Source of the DNA: Hedera helix
Lineage: Eukaryota > Streptophyta > Magnoliopsida > Apiales > Araliaceae
Assembly (NCBI GenBank): GCA_947179155.2
Contig: OX359284.1
Span: 7,860,432-7,924,431 of the forward strand
DNA: 64,000 nucleotides
Reading direction: 5' to 3'
In this document: one piece after another, positions 22,423-36,400 of the stretch
Layout of the letters: every line of letters begins with the position of its first letter
How positions within the stretch are numbered: position 1 is the first letter of the stretch
Program-made: the position numbers and the translations under genes
Notes under the pieces: model-generated
What the model was told of the DNA's origin: nothing
Seen by the model: only the letters and a program-made list of their open reading frames with translations
Database searches by the model: none

Positions 22423-25400
22423 GTAATTTTCTACTTTTTAGTAAGAAAATTAATGTTTTAGTGTTTTATATTCTATCATCTTTTACTGATTCAATTCTCT
22501 TTGTATAGTATTGTGTTTTGAAGATCTCTCCGCAATCATATTGAATTTGTTTATGGAAGGGCATAATGGTGTTTGAAGTTAATTTTGATTATTATGTCCA
22601 TAAGGTCAACAAAGTAACAAACTTGTTTTCACAGCTTCGTGAGTAGTTTTAGGATGTTGCCCAAACTCAATTGACATGAAAAGCAGTGTAAAATGTGATT
22701 GCTACCAAGAAAACCAAATTAAAACATACATCCATCAAGACTAAGAAAATGTAATTTGGACAGAAATTATCAGTTTATCATGTCTGGATGGTTACTCCCT
22801 AATCTCTATTCATTTGGATATGGAAATTTTAAGATGATGATGCTAGTTCACTGTTAACCTTCTGATATATGAGTCTGACTTCGTGACTAACTTTCGTGCT
22901 TCCATTTTGAAAAGCAATGGAAAAAGGTCTTATGGTGTTAAGAAAGTTATTGCACCACTTAGTTTTATAATTACTGTCTCAGGACCTTGCCTCTATGATC
23001 TATTACGTCAAGATACCAAAAGCACGGCAAGAAATCGGAGTTGCCATCAAAGTCGAGAGGAGATACCTTTGAGTACGTTCAGCCTTTTTGTTTTTAAATT
23101 TCCCACTCAGAATTTTTTCTTATTTTCTGCAAGACTTTTATGCACCATCAGTTTTCAATCCTTAGCATCCTACTACCATGAGATGTTTGTTTTCTTATTG
23201 AAAATGCTTTTGTGATGAAGTAACAACCATGAATTATTTTAATAAACAAAGGTCAGATGAGTTACACACCAACCAGTGATCTTATATGTTCCTAGAATTG
23301 TATTATTCCTGAAAGTAATTAGGCTTAGTTTATTTATGAGATGGTATGCTTTTCTCATAATCTGAATTTTCATTTTTCAAGTAATATTGTTATTCATGGA
23401 ATAACAAGCTTGGCAGTTATACCAGATTTCTCTGTGTTTCCTTGTTAGTGTACCTAATGAATAAAATACATTTATGAGCAGGAGACATTAACCTATATAT
23501 TTATAAGTGGGAAAGACAAAGATCAACTTTATATTAAATCTCTGAAAACTAGAAAAGAGGAAGCTGCTGGTGGTGAAACCCATTCTAGGAATTATATGTG
23601 AACTTCATGCTTATATACATTTGTGCTTGTTATGTGTATATGGAATTTTTTTAATCAATTATGAACCAATTGACGATTCCAAATTTTCTAGCTTCAGCCT
23701 GATTGCTGTTGTTGTTGCTTCTTATTGTCGTTACTCTTTTCTTGTTATTTATTTATACTTTTTTAAGTATCGAGGGGAAAAAAGTTCAACATCAATTGTT
23801 TGTTTCTCCCAATCTTTTACTACTTGTTCACTCGTTCTTTTTCCATATATGCTTGCTGAGTTCAGAATGATTGCCTGCATCAAGAATTTCAGAAAGTAAA
23901 ATTTCAACTATTGTCCATATGCTTAATAGTTTGTAACTAGGTTTCTCAAAGAAGTAATTGACGTAGATATAATGTCATGTGCGTCTTTGTTTTCAAGTTG
24001 TTTCAAGCTTACTTTGGTGTTTATTCTATGGCATATTTTTTTCACTTATCAGATCCTCAAGGAAGGCTGAAGAAATTGTTATCTGAATCTGGCAATAGTC
24101 TCTGTGCAGATTGTGGATCACCAGATCCAAAATGGGTGTAAGTATCATATATCAGTAATTAACTAGGATCTTTGTGTACTCGTATTTATAGTCAAAGAAA
24201 AACTCTATTAGCATAATTTGAAGGAGTCTAGAGTGTTCACGGTTTGCCATCTAAATGTCTGTTAGTGTTAAATGTGTTAGTATTTTGAACTATCTGGTTT
24301 AATGCTTCTTAAGTTGAATTTTAAGAATAGAAGATTTGTACATTTTTACAGTTGGCTTTGAGTATTGAGATAAACACTATACTGAAACTACAGTATATAT
24401 GCTTGGGCTTTTCCAACTTTAGCGTGCAACTAAGATTGGTACTTCCTAAATCTTAATAGTAAACAATTAGAGTGGTCACTTGTTAGAAATTCAGCAATGA
24501 AAGAATTCACAGGCTAGGGCATTGACACCATAAGCCTAGGACTCTGAAACCTTTGAAAGATGAGTTGAGTGGAGTACACCTCAGAATTTGATTGTCTTTC
24601 TGGAAGTCCCCCATTTTCAAGATAATTATAACCCTTTTGTAATCCACGAATTTCCTAAAGAAGGTAGCATAGAACTAGTAGACTTACAGCATCCTTATGC
24701 CTCCCATTACGAGGAGAGGAGTTGAAATTTCGTAAGAATCTTCGATAGAATTTTTTTTTTATTAAAACCAAAGTCGCAGAAAAATTTGCTATTGAAATGC
24801 CATGTACAAGTAAAATTGATAAGCAACATCCACTATTTATTTATTTATTTGATGCTTAATGAATTGTTGTTCCACCAACTATCAGATTATTATTTTTATT
24901 ACTGGGATTCTATTTCTATTTGGTGGTTGAGTTGGTCAAGTAATAGATGAGTGCTTATCTATGGCAGAAGCTATTAATGTTGATGAGTGTTTGGTGCAGT
25001 TCTCGTGACATATTCTTCATCTTTTACTTTCTTTTTCCCCTTGAACCAAGTTGAAAGTAGGATATCAGACCAGGACCTGAGATCCGAATTGAGTATAAGT
25101 GTATATATATCTATTTCCTACGAAGCGGTGGACACTCTATAACATGGATATGATGTTTCTATCCATAAAAACATGGATATTATGCCATTGCTTTTTCAGG
25201 AATAGTAGAATATTAATACATTGGGTTTGGGTATGGGTCATGTTGTGCATATATAGGGGAAGGACCACTTAAACCTGTTGTAAAACTTTTTGATCTCTCA
25301 CCTGTAATTGATGTTTTTGTACAATTTATATTTTGTCGAAGTTGAATTGATTGCTCATCTGGTTATCGTATTGCTTGCGGAGTTTTAACATGATCAAATA

Positions 25401-27383
25401 TGTGGAGATATTAGACCTAAACTACTGTTATATATTTAATTTTAATATTGCTTCAGAATAATTCCAAGCACTATAATACTCAACTCAACTATGCCTTTTA
25501 TCCCAAACTAGTTGGGGTAGGTACTATATAGATGGAATACTTCGCTTCCCTGTACCAAATGAAAATGAAATTTGGCGAACATAGCAGTATGTAATGAACA
25601 ATACTGCGAGGCATTTTTTCCCTCTCTCTTTGTTCCATGGTACTTGATGGGCTGAGCATGAAGTCTAATAATCTAAAAGTACCTTTTGCATGGATTTTAA
25701 AGTACGAAGAATATAGGTCATGTACACTCTGTAAATTCCTACTGTTATGCATTTCACTGAAAATACATTCCAACTTAAGTCTCACTTTGGCGCTCAATGT
25801 ATTTTACAAGATTTTCTGTATTCTCAGTTCGTTAGTTTGTACCTTGCTATGACCATCTCATTTTCTGATCAACAGATCTTTGAATATCGGATCATTTATA
25901 TGTATCAAGTGCTCTGGAGTACACAGAAGCCTTGGAGTGCATATATCAAAGGTATAGTATTCATGCCCTAGTCTATCCTGCTTCTGTTCTAGTTTCTTCG
26001 ATTGATGCTCATAATCCTTAGTGGTTCTACTTTATAATGAGTTTATAGTTTCTTTTTCTTTTTTTGACATTTATAATTTGGTAAATTTCAGAGTTGCTAG
26101 TTTATTAACTTTGATTTTGGGAAACTCTATCAATACATACCTTGCTTGGAAAATGCCAAAAAAATTGTGGTGGTATAGGAGTTCCCTTTCGAAAAAGGGG
26201 GCTAGTGTCTTTTCTTTAGTACTGTACCCTACCCATTTTTCCCGAGCTTCATTTTCAAACTTTTGCCTAATTAGAAAAATATCAAGGAATCATAGGACCA
26301 GGAAGTTCACACACCACTAGTTTCTAGAAAGATCAAAAACTTGCGAAGCATAACCCGAGTTCAAGGAAAGGATGAAAGAATAATTTTCTCCATTCAAACT
26401 TTGGTTGATGAGTTAGCACTTAAAGGCATATTTGGATGCTCCTATGTGATTTGCTAGACACTTTCTGAACCCCAAAAACTTAAAACTAATAAAGTTGAAA
26501 AGCCTTTGGGATGACACATTTTAATTATATAAAGCATCCAGATGGCTAGTACTCCCTCATTTTAATTAGAGATACAATTTTACTTTTTAAGACTTGTGAA
26601 ATCCTAAAATTCAAAATCGATACGAATTTATCTGATTTTAGTGCACAATTATAACTATTGTTGGCTAACTAAAAATATACTACTAATGCCATATTTGTTG
26701 ATTTTAAAACTTAAATGAACTCGTATCAATTTTGAATTTTAGGATTTCGCATATTGATTTAAAAGTCGAAACATATTTCTAATTTTAGAGTTGAGGGAGT
26801 AAATGAGAATGTTACACCAAAAATGTCACAGTACGAACTGAAATATTCCCTTAATAAAATAGAATAATGACCAATTAATAGTCACCTGGCTAAAGCTTAC
26901 TTTACCCCAATGCAAATAAGAAATGCAAGATAATTGTATGTTTCTCAGAAAATTATGCTAACTAAAACCAACTCAATTCTCACATCATTCTGCTGCATCT
27001 TGGGAAATATTTCTCTTGTATCACAAGCTATCATATCTTAGTTTTTGTCACAGTTCATATTATTTTAGGTCTCCGCCGCTCTTCATCGCCTTGTTGTCAA
27101 TAAAATCATGCTGAACTTCCTGATTAGTGCAATTCCTGGTTTCTGTTCCACAAGACTAACCATCTTATCCACTTTTTCCATCCATTGATGCTCCTTTTAA
27201 CATCTATTAAATATGTTAATATTAAATATATCTCGAACCAGTGCTACTCATACCATCTCAGAGAAACAGAAACTATGGAAATGTGCAATTAAATATTTGC
27301 TAATTTGAAGCTAGATATCCTTATTGTGGTCTAAGCTTGCTTTATGTTTTGCTAGTTGACAAGGCAATGGATACAGTCTCTCT

Positions 27384-27478
<95 letters not shown>

Positions 27479-30400
27479 CAATTAGAAAGAGAAGGAGAAA
27501 AATAAGGTATAAAACAGATGAAAATGGGAAAAAAAACACTAAATAAAATATTAGAAAAAATTATAGAGAAGGAATCTGGAATTGTTACCAGAAGAGAAAC
27601 ATACTAGAATTATCAATGACAGTAGACTACAAAGCATCTCCATGAGGAAGAAAGAATTATGTACTCTTGAAACCAGAAACTTCAGCACATACATGACACA
27701 ACCTAAATTTTTGTCATACGGTTCCAACTCCTGAAACATTTTCAGTACATGATAAATCAACAAAGATACTCTTAGTAGTCCTATTGTTGGTTTTATCACA
27801 ACCTGGAGTGAGAATACGAGATAAGCAAACACACCCGAAAATGGTGGAGAACGTGAAGGACCAAAATAATTTCTCACACAGAAACTCAATCAATTCTTAA
27901 TATTCAATGTATCAAAAGTAATGAAGTACATCCTTATTTATAATACTCCTAGACAACTCTCCTAACCTAAATTGGACTCTAATAAGATAAATACAAATTA
28001 AATAATGTAACTATAAATTAAAAAAACTAATTAAAATACAACTTCTAATTAAAATACAACTCCTAATTAAAATACAACATCTAATTTATGGACTTATTTC
28101 ATGACTTCCAAAACCTTTTATATTGATTCAACCAAGTCTCATGGTCTTATCCACAAGCTTGTTGTCCTGCATCAGTTCTCTTTCACTGAGAAAAACTCGA
28201 CTCCATCGAGTTAGCAACACAAGAACAATTACGTCTAATCACCAAGGAATTCTTTGTAAACTTCAATTGTGGCATGTCGAGAGCACAAGTAAGAATGAAC
28301 TTGGTATTGCCCTTAACAATTGGAATAAGTATTAGCACAAGTATCATATTTTGTGTGACAATTCCATAGCCATGTACGCCCTAAGATAATGAGACAAACT
28401 TTAAGGGATAGAACATCATACATAACAGTATTCTTAAGCTTGCCAGCTAAGAATGTAACCAAACACATCTGGGTAACCCGCAACTTTGTATTGGTATGCA
28501 ACATCATACGGGTCCAAATGAGACTCAACTTTTAACCCATATTTCTTGATTGCTTCCTCAGAAATAGCATCTGTACAACTCCCAGTATCAATCACAAGAG
28601 AGCATACCTATCCTGCACATTTAACTTGTTTTTGAAATATTTGCCCACGATGGATTTTAAGATCATTTTTCTGTCTCTGAGTAACAAGTAAAGGTCAAAG
28701 AACACATAAATATCCTTCCAAATGAGCATCAATTTCCAAATCTCGCTCATCAGGCTCATACTCCACATCTAACGGCTGACCTTCATTCAAACTAGTTTTT
28801 CCACAGTCTTTGTCAACAATAACAAGTTTCCTAGAGGAAGAAAAGGTAACTTCTCTATTCGGGGACGGACACTCGAAGGGCATGTGACCAAAAGCACGAC
28901 AGTTATAGCACCGAGATATAGGGTTGTTGCTAACACCAGAAGAACTTAGGATACGTTTAGGCCTGCTAGTAGCCAAATGACTTGTACATGATCTTTCCAC
29001 CAATAAAGAATCAAATGCAAGTAGGAAGACTTGGGTTTCCACATAGCCAGAGTTTTGATACCATGTTAAGTTACCCATTGCTCTAGAAGTTTAAAAAATA
29101 GATCCACATTTTAAACGTGCTTTATGTTGCCCATGTTAACATGGCTTAACAAAATATATTTGCTTCTCATATATTATACTTTTTTAAAATATAAAGAACC
29201 TTATTCAACTCTTCCGAATTGAGTGGTTAAAAAACACTCGGTTTCTAGCAAAACCAGATATTTGGCATCATTTTTGAAACATACATGGCACCACAAGATT
29301 GAAAAAAAACTTCTGGTGTACATGCGTAGGGTACAGATAGTTTTACTCTTTCACTTTTCCTTTTGCTTAATAGTGCACTAGTATGATATAAAATAATCTG
29401 AAATCCAACATGTCAAAGTAATATTTGTGTGGAATATTTAACAGATTTTTTCGGTAAAGCTAGATGAGTGGACGGATGAGCAAGTTGATGCTTTGGCAGA
29501 TTTAGGAGGAAATACGGCCGTAAACTTCAAGTATGAAGGTTGCATTCCAGAAAACTTTAGAAAACCAAAACCAGAGGCTTCTATAGAGGATCGCTCTGAT
29601 TTCATTAGGTAATAGAAGTAATACACTTGTCATAAACTTGTACAAATATCACACAGTATTCTGAATCAGCACTACTTTGTGCTCAGAAGGAAGTATGAGC
29701 TGCAGCAGTTTTTTACAACTGAAGAGTCAATTTCCTGTCCCTTTCCATATCCACCATCTTCCAATTGCAGTTATTCAAGCTGTAACTCTGGATCTGCCCC
29801 AGAAAAGAAAATTTTCAAGAAAAAATTCGAGAAGAATAGCAGTCACAAAAGCCATGGTCTCGGGCATGCGTTTCGCAACAGTTGGAGAAGGTCCGACAAG
29901 TCCACTAAGAAGAGCAACTCAATGGTAATAATTTTCTACTTTACTGGATGAGCACTCTTTACATATGCTACAGAATATTTATTAAAGAAAACATATAACC
30001 TTGATTTTTATTCCTAGATGCCTTTTTGTTTTCTTAACTACAAACTAAAAACAATTTCATGTCCTCTTAGAGAAGTTCTAAATATGCTTTTAATGAGACC
30101 TGGAAGTTTTCAGATGTAATATCACAAGTCCATAACACAATAATATATTCAATGTCAACACTCGCACTTAGTAGGGTAGGATTTTAGTATGACGTAGCTG
30201 CCTGAAATTTGTTACTCTTATATATTATCCATAGGCAGGTATGGTTGAATTTATAGGACTAATAAAGGTCAATGTGGTCAGAGGCACCGATCTAGCTGTT
30301 CGCGATATGATAACCAGTGATCCCTATGTCATCCTCTCATTGGGCAGCCAAGTAAGCTTTATTTCGCTAATGAACTCATTTCTTTATTTTAAAGGTGCTA

Positions 30401-33261
30401 ATAAGTATGATTTTTAAGTAATGAAGCTAGTCTCTGAATATGTTGCAGTCAGTGAAGACACGTGTTATTAAAAACAATCTGAACCCTGTATGGAATGAGA
30501 GGCTAATGTTGTCAATTCCAGAACACATTCCTCCTCTTAAGTTGGTAAGTCTATTTTCCATAACAAAATAATTTGGTACAAAATTTCAACAAATAAATTG
30601 TTATGAGAATTGCATTGATTCAGTTTATTTTCTTCCTGTTAAATTGCTCAAGATACCCTCAGACCAGTTACATGTGTTGGGAATTAATTCGAGGCAAACC
30701 AAATAATAAAATAAAGAGAGAAAAAACAACACGATTTAATGTGAAAAATTCTTATAGGGAAAAATTACGGGTCGAACTCCGAATCTCCATTATATCAATA
30801 CTAATGAGCTCACAATTATCCTCTCAAGTTTTACGTCCTAAAACTTGAGATTACACAACATTATAATCTCCACGGTGCAACTTTTTGTGCGGAATAAAAG
30901 TTGCAAAACCCTCCCTCCCACAATAGTGTTACTTTTTTGTAAGGAATATAAAAGTTGTAAAAACCCTCTCTCTCATACAAATCCAAAACCCGCTCACATC
31001 CTTTCTCAATTCTTAGGATGCTACATGATATTTGGTTGTGCTTGTCACGCCCCCATCCTTCCAAAGCGGACCTGATGCTGACGGTACAACCTCATTCTTA
31101 ATATCCACATCATACAACAACAATATAATTGATAAAAACTCAATTTTTTTAAACTTTACAACCTTTTTTCATTCTAGAATCGCAATCTTTACAATTTCTA
31201 TTACTTCTTAGAATCATATATATTATTATTTATTCTATTACATTAATGAGTATTCAAAAACTCACAATTCAACATTTACTCTTCCTTCCTATACATTCTT
31301 CTTCATGTATCTATTTGATACTCGTAACATTAACATTCAACTAGCACAGTTAAGTGCTTTACCAACCTTACAACTTTTTTAATCTTTATTCTTTACAAAA
31401 ACATCTTTACCCCAAAAGGGTTACATCAAATTATGCAAGCAATTCTAACAATAAAGTTTGATTACCAAAAACTTAAACTTCAATCGCATCTATTCATTAA
31501 CCATTCCTTTCCTTTGCCTTTTCCAGAATCTTCGGATTACTCAGCTTCACTGAAAATATTTATTTTAAGGTTGCTCAACAAGTAACAGTTATCACATAAC
31601 ACATACTTCACGTTTCAAACATACTTCATATTTCTCATGCTTCATATTAAATAGATGTTTTATCCTTAATACATGCTTCACATCGTCTCACGTTTCACAT
31701 TTCCTTATTTATACATATAATAGAGTTCACAATTCCCAAGTTTATTGAGTTCACATAAAACAACTAAGTTCAATCATCAATTGAACAATTAGCTTTAATC
31801 ACAACCTGAATATCATCATTTAAATCTCATTGTAGCACAAAATGCACATTAATAACAAGTTCACAAGAATTCCACATAACATTGAAAAATTTGTACATAA
31901 ACAACAGGGTTACACATAGCAACAAGTAGGGGTGTGCAAAAAAATCGGTTTTTTACCGAACCGGTATGAGAAATTTTAAATTCGGTAAAAACCGAAATAC
32001 CGAAAAATCGATCTTTTGTTTTTTTTTTTCTTTCTACTTTAGTGGATAATCTCGGTGAGATTCCTTATTTTCCTGTACTTAGAAAAGATTCTCATCATAT
32101 CAGTTGTATACTGGAAATGCAATGCTAGTGGTAGAATTAGTTACAGCTTTGTTATATACAAAGCACTGCACTTCTGTAGTTTGTATATATATTAGTTATT
32201 ACACCAAGCTGCTTGCATCTGGAGATTCTCAAAGGTCATTGGCACTGGCACTGACAGATTTTGCTTATTTACTTCTTCTTGTTGTTGATCTAAGCAGTAA
32301 GCTCGGCTCCCATCCAGATTTTGCATATTTTTAAAACTAAGCAGAATTATAGTGTTACAACTAACATCTGCATGGCTGCATTACACTAATTTCTTAGTTT
32401 AAATTTTATTTTTGTAAATATATAAATTTTCTATTATTTAATTATTATAATTATATATATTACCATCGGTATAAAAGTAAAACTGAACCGAAAAACTGAT
32501 ATCGAACATGTACTGAACCGGTACCGAATCTGGTAATTTGGTACCGGTTCTTGATTTTCGGATAATTCGATATCGGTACCGGTTCGGTATTTTCGATACC
32601 GGTTCAATTTTTTTACCTATGAACACCCCTAGCAACAAGTTCACACTTAACAACAAGTTCTGAAAAACTTGTCTGATCCGCTTATCTTGCATACGCTAAT
32701 ATTTTGCATTCCTCATACGACCTTTATGAGCACTTTCTTCTTGCTAGATGATGATGCTAGGCTTCCATGAATCTCTTCTTCTTCTCTCTTTCTTCTTTCT
32801 CTCTAATCTTTCCATAAATGGAAAGATATGGAATCAACAAACTTTTTCTACTAAGCTCTCAAACTTTCCTTTTCTTTTCTCTCTGTCTTTCTTTCTCATA
32901 GCTCTCTCCCTAATCTTTCTATTTGTGGAAAGAAAAAGGGAAAGTAGACAGATAACTCCACCATCTCTTTTTATACATATAGATAAGTATATCTATCTAA
33001 CTCTACCAACTTCTCTTACAAAACACAACACTCTTCACTTAATCAACTAGGCAAACCAAGGTTAGGTAAACAAGCAACCATGGTTCCTTTAATTAATGGA
33101 AGGGACATTGCATTGGGTAGGGTTTCAAGGAGATGGGAAATGCTAGCTTTCTAGCTCCCACAAGGCTCAAGGCGTCGGGTACCCCCATGCCCTATTCTCT
33201 CTCCCCCCCCCCCCCTCCCCCCCCCCCCCCATTTTTGCTTTTCTTTTAATTGCATACTTGT

Positions 33262-33306
<45 letters not shown>

Positions 33307-33396
33307 CCCCAACACATACTCCGTTGTCTCTAATCTTTCCACTTATGGAAAGTTTCCCAAAATTTTGATTTTTCCTTTTTCTTTTACAAGCATACT

Positions 33397-33427
<31 letters not shown>

Positions 33428-36400
33428 CTTTCTTCTCCCAACACATGTTTTAATCTTTCAAAGACCCTAATGACCCTTGGCAAAAGACTTCCTTATGCCC
33501 CTCCAACCAAATTGGTTAACTCAACTTTCTAGTTTGCCTTCTAGTTAGTTCATAACTATGCTAGTTAGTCTTCAAGTTCATTCCCAACTAAATTAGTTAG
33601 TCTCCAAGTTTGACTTTGACTTTCAAAATGTTGACTTTGACTTTCCGTATTTATACCGTATATTTTTTATATTATACTCGTATAATAATTCGTATTATAC
33701 TTGTATTCTCCCATATTATACTTATATTCTTCCCGTATCTATACGTCGTATAAATACCCAACTCATATATACCTTAAAGTATACTTATTATTCAAATTCT
33801 AGGTTTTAAATCTCATAACCCATAACTTTGCCATTCAAGGTCAATATTCAAGCTTTGTTAATTAATAACTTAACTTCGATCGTTCATCATATAATTAACT
33901 TAATTAATTATAAAACATGGCTTTCCTTTTTGTTCCATATTCAAACTAATCAATTTGTTAGTTTGTTGATTATTAATTTACTTCACTCATCTTCTTGTTT
34001 GGCTAAAAATATATCTAGCACAAACCTATATATATATACATCTATATATACATACATTCACTTCACCGTAACAATAACTTTTCAATTGAAATTCATTTCA
34101 TTAATAAATTTCTTACATACATCTCATTGCAATATTCCTTGAACATCTTTGTTAGTAAATTCTTTCTCCCTCATAAGGATTCCATCATCGGAATCACTCT
34201 TACCGTAACGTTCTAGTTCGGTTTATTTCCGAACTTTTAAATAATCTTTCTTATCGAATAATTTCATCGAATTACCTTAACATAGGTATTACATTACTTC
34301 CTCTATCATTTACTCTTTCTTTTCAAATTCTTGGTCAAGAAATCTATTCTTGGCCCAAATTTCATATGACTTGTTGCGGCTCGTGACTACCATCATCATC
34401 ATCATCATATCTCGTATACTCATACTTAAACTTTATTCTATACTACTATACTCGGTACTATTGACCCCATAAATTTTGATTCATTACTCTTTCTTTTCAC
34501 CATTATTTGCTAATGCATTCATTACTCATTTGTTTTCATCTATTGGGACATAATACATCCAATCTTCCTACGATCATAACATTCATCACTTTTATATTTC
34601 TGCCTCTCACAGCTTATTTTAAATACCATTATTTCATTCTCTCCCTTTTCATCCATAAAATGGTCTAATATTAACGTATACACGAATAGTCGTAATTCCT
34701 CAAAACTTTATATTATTGTATTCTTCCTTCTATTCTTAAGACTTCAACTATTGAAATCTTCTCATTACTTCCTTATTTCTCATTTCTTATTCAACATTTC
34801 TGTAATTTAAGATCATGATTACTAGCTTCATAAATATCCGAGATATCACAGTGCTACACTTCAACAAATAAACATAAGAATGTATTTATAGATTACCCGC
34901 AAATCTCCTATTTTTATTCAAAATAGGACTCCAACATATAATAAATATCCTACTAAAAATATGACATCTTCCAAAATAAAACACTTACTAGAAATAAATT
35001 TTTTTCTTTTCCATAATACTAATCATTTTCTGAATAAGATTCGAAGAGTATCCCAACAATTCATCCCTTAATTTGAATCCCCAAATACTTCAATTCGTCA
35101 TTGTTACTGTTGTTGTAGTCGCCACCATTATCTGTATTATCTCCATCATCCTAATCTTCCGCAACATCTGCATACTACCACCATATATCATCATCCGCAT
35201 CTTCATCTTCATCTTTAAAAGCATCACAACATCCTCAACATCATCTTCGTCTTCAACATTATCAACATCTACTTCTTCAAGAATATCATCATCTACATCA
35301 TTGTTTTCATCTTAATTAGCATCTACATCATCTTCATAATTTAGCTAGTGACAGCAACGCTGATCCTCCACAAGCACAAAATCTTTTATTCATCAACATT
35401 ATGATAAAACTCAAATTCAACTCCTTCAGTCTGCACTCTCTTTATTCCTCACACTCGTGCGTCAATTAATTCCCTCTACATGGGATTCAATCTACCTAGC
35501 GCTTGATACCACTTGTTGGGAATTAAGTTGGCTCAAACCAAATAATAAATGATTTAGCGTGGAAAACCAAGGAAAAAACCACGAGTCGAATTCTGAATCT
35601 TCATTATATCAATAATAATGAACTTACAATAATCCTCTTATTTCTTACGCCTTAAAACTTGATATTACACAATATTATAATCTTCATAGCACAACTTTTT
35701 GCATAGAATAAAAGCTGTAAAATCTTCCCTTCCACAATAGTATAACTATTTTGCACGAAATATAAAAGTTGTAAAAACTCTCTCCCACACAAACCCAAAA
35801 CTCACTTACACCCTATCTCATCTCTTAAGATGCTACATAATGTTTTGTTGTGATATATTTCAATAACTAAACATAAAACTCTATTTATAGAGTACTCACA
35901 AATCTCCTCTTCCTATTCATAATAAGATTCCAACATATAATAAATATCCTATTAAAAATAAGACACTTTCCAAAATAAATCACTTACGAAGAATATAACT
36001 TCTTCCTTTCCATAATAGTAATCCTTTTCTGAATAGGATTTGAGGAGTATCCCAACAAATTGAGGAATTTAATGTTGCTGGGATATGCTCTTATTTCCTT
36101 GGTGAATCTCCGAACTGTAGGCTCTAAATTTAGAATCCTCGGAATCCATTATTTGTGGAAAATCTTTCATTAAAAACTTATTCTTGAGTTCCTTGCCCTT
36201 TGCGATTGTGTCCTGGCCTAGGGAGAGGCAATACCCTTGTTTTTCTTTTCCTCTAGAGTTATTTTAAGGGGACGTCCTTGAATGTTTGTTGTATAATTTT
36301 GTTTTTGTGATGAATTCGCGGGATTTTAGCACATCATTTTCTAATTTCATGTGCCTTTACTTGCCGTTCCACTGGCTATCTAGTATGACAGATGTCTTTG

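Larger units (their letters stand above)
25952..29444 (+). other. Intron 3 of the ArfGAP-C2 gene
   Basis: 3.49 kb, GTATAG..AACAG. It holds a Stowaway MITE (26552-26799), a (TC)n(TA)n run (27379-27471) and a decayed gypsy fragment (about 27780-29064). The rest is unassigned. Confidence 0.85.
31043..34850 (-). mobile_element. Insertion D: 3.8-kb LTR-type element inside the TRIM LTR
   Basis: Bounds TGTCACGCCCCC..GATATCACA are flanked by GTGCT at 31038-31042 and 34851-34855. Removing D restores a sequence collinear with the other TRIM LTR, which proves the borders. There is no coding sequence. A purine run with stem-loop of polypurine-tract type is present at about 34160-34195, so D may be a solo LTR or a collapsed element. 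It holds a hAT-type element and several microsatellites. Confidence 0.85.
30675..36057 (-). mobile_element. TRIM-like miniature LTR retrotransposon, left LTR interrupted
   Basis: LTRs of about 571 bp (30675-31042 plus 34856-35058) and 544 bp (35514-36057) both begin TGTTGGGAATTAA and end GTATCCCAACA. The 455-bp interior (35059-35513) has no frame of gag or pol type, only GAT/TCA-rich triplets. A minus-strand primer site, TGGTATCAAGCG, is at 35500-35511, two bases from the LTR. The LTRs differ at many positions, so the insertion is old. No exact target duplication is seen (ACATG left, AATTG right). Confidence 0.85.

Noticed and set aside
22883..23899. Frames of 109-110 codons in intron 1
   Set aside because: No motif, no splice-compatible phase, AT-rich composition; exons 1 and 2 join in phase without them.
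31043..34850. Reading D as a full-length element with two LTRs
   Set aside because: No internal direct repeat pair or primer site was found, although a polypurine-tract-like run is present at 34160.
35073..35315. 80-codon Ser/Thr-rich frame
   Set aside because: It comes from TCA/TCT triplet runs in the non-coding interior of the TRIM-like element.
30670..36062. Exact target duplication for the TRIM-like element
   Set aside because: The flanks ACATG and AATTG do not match; the element is called from its LTR pair and primer site only.
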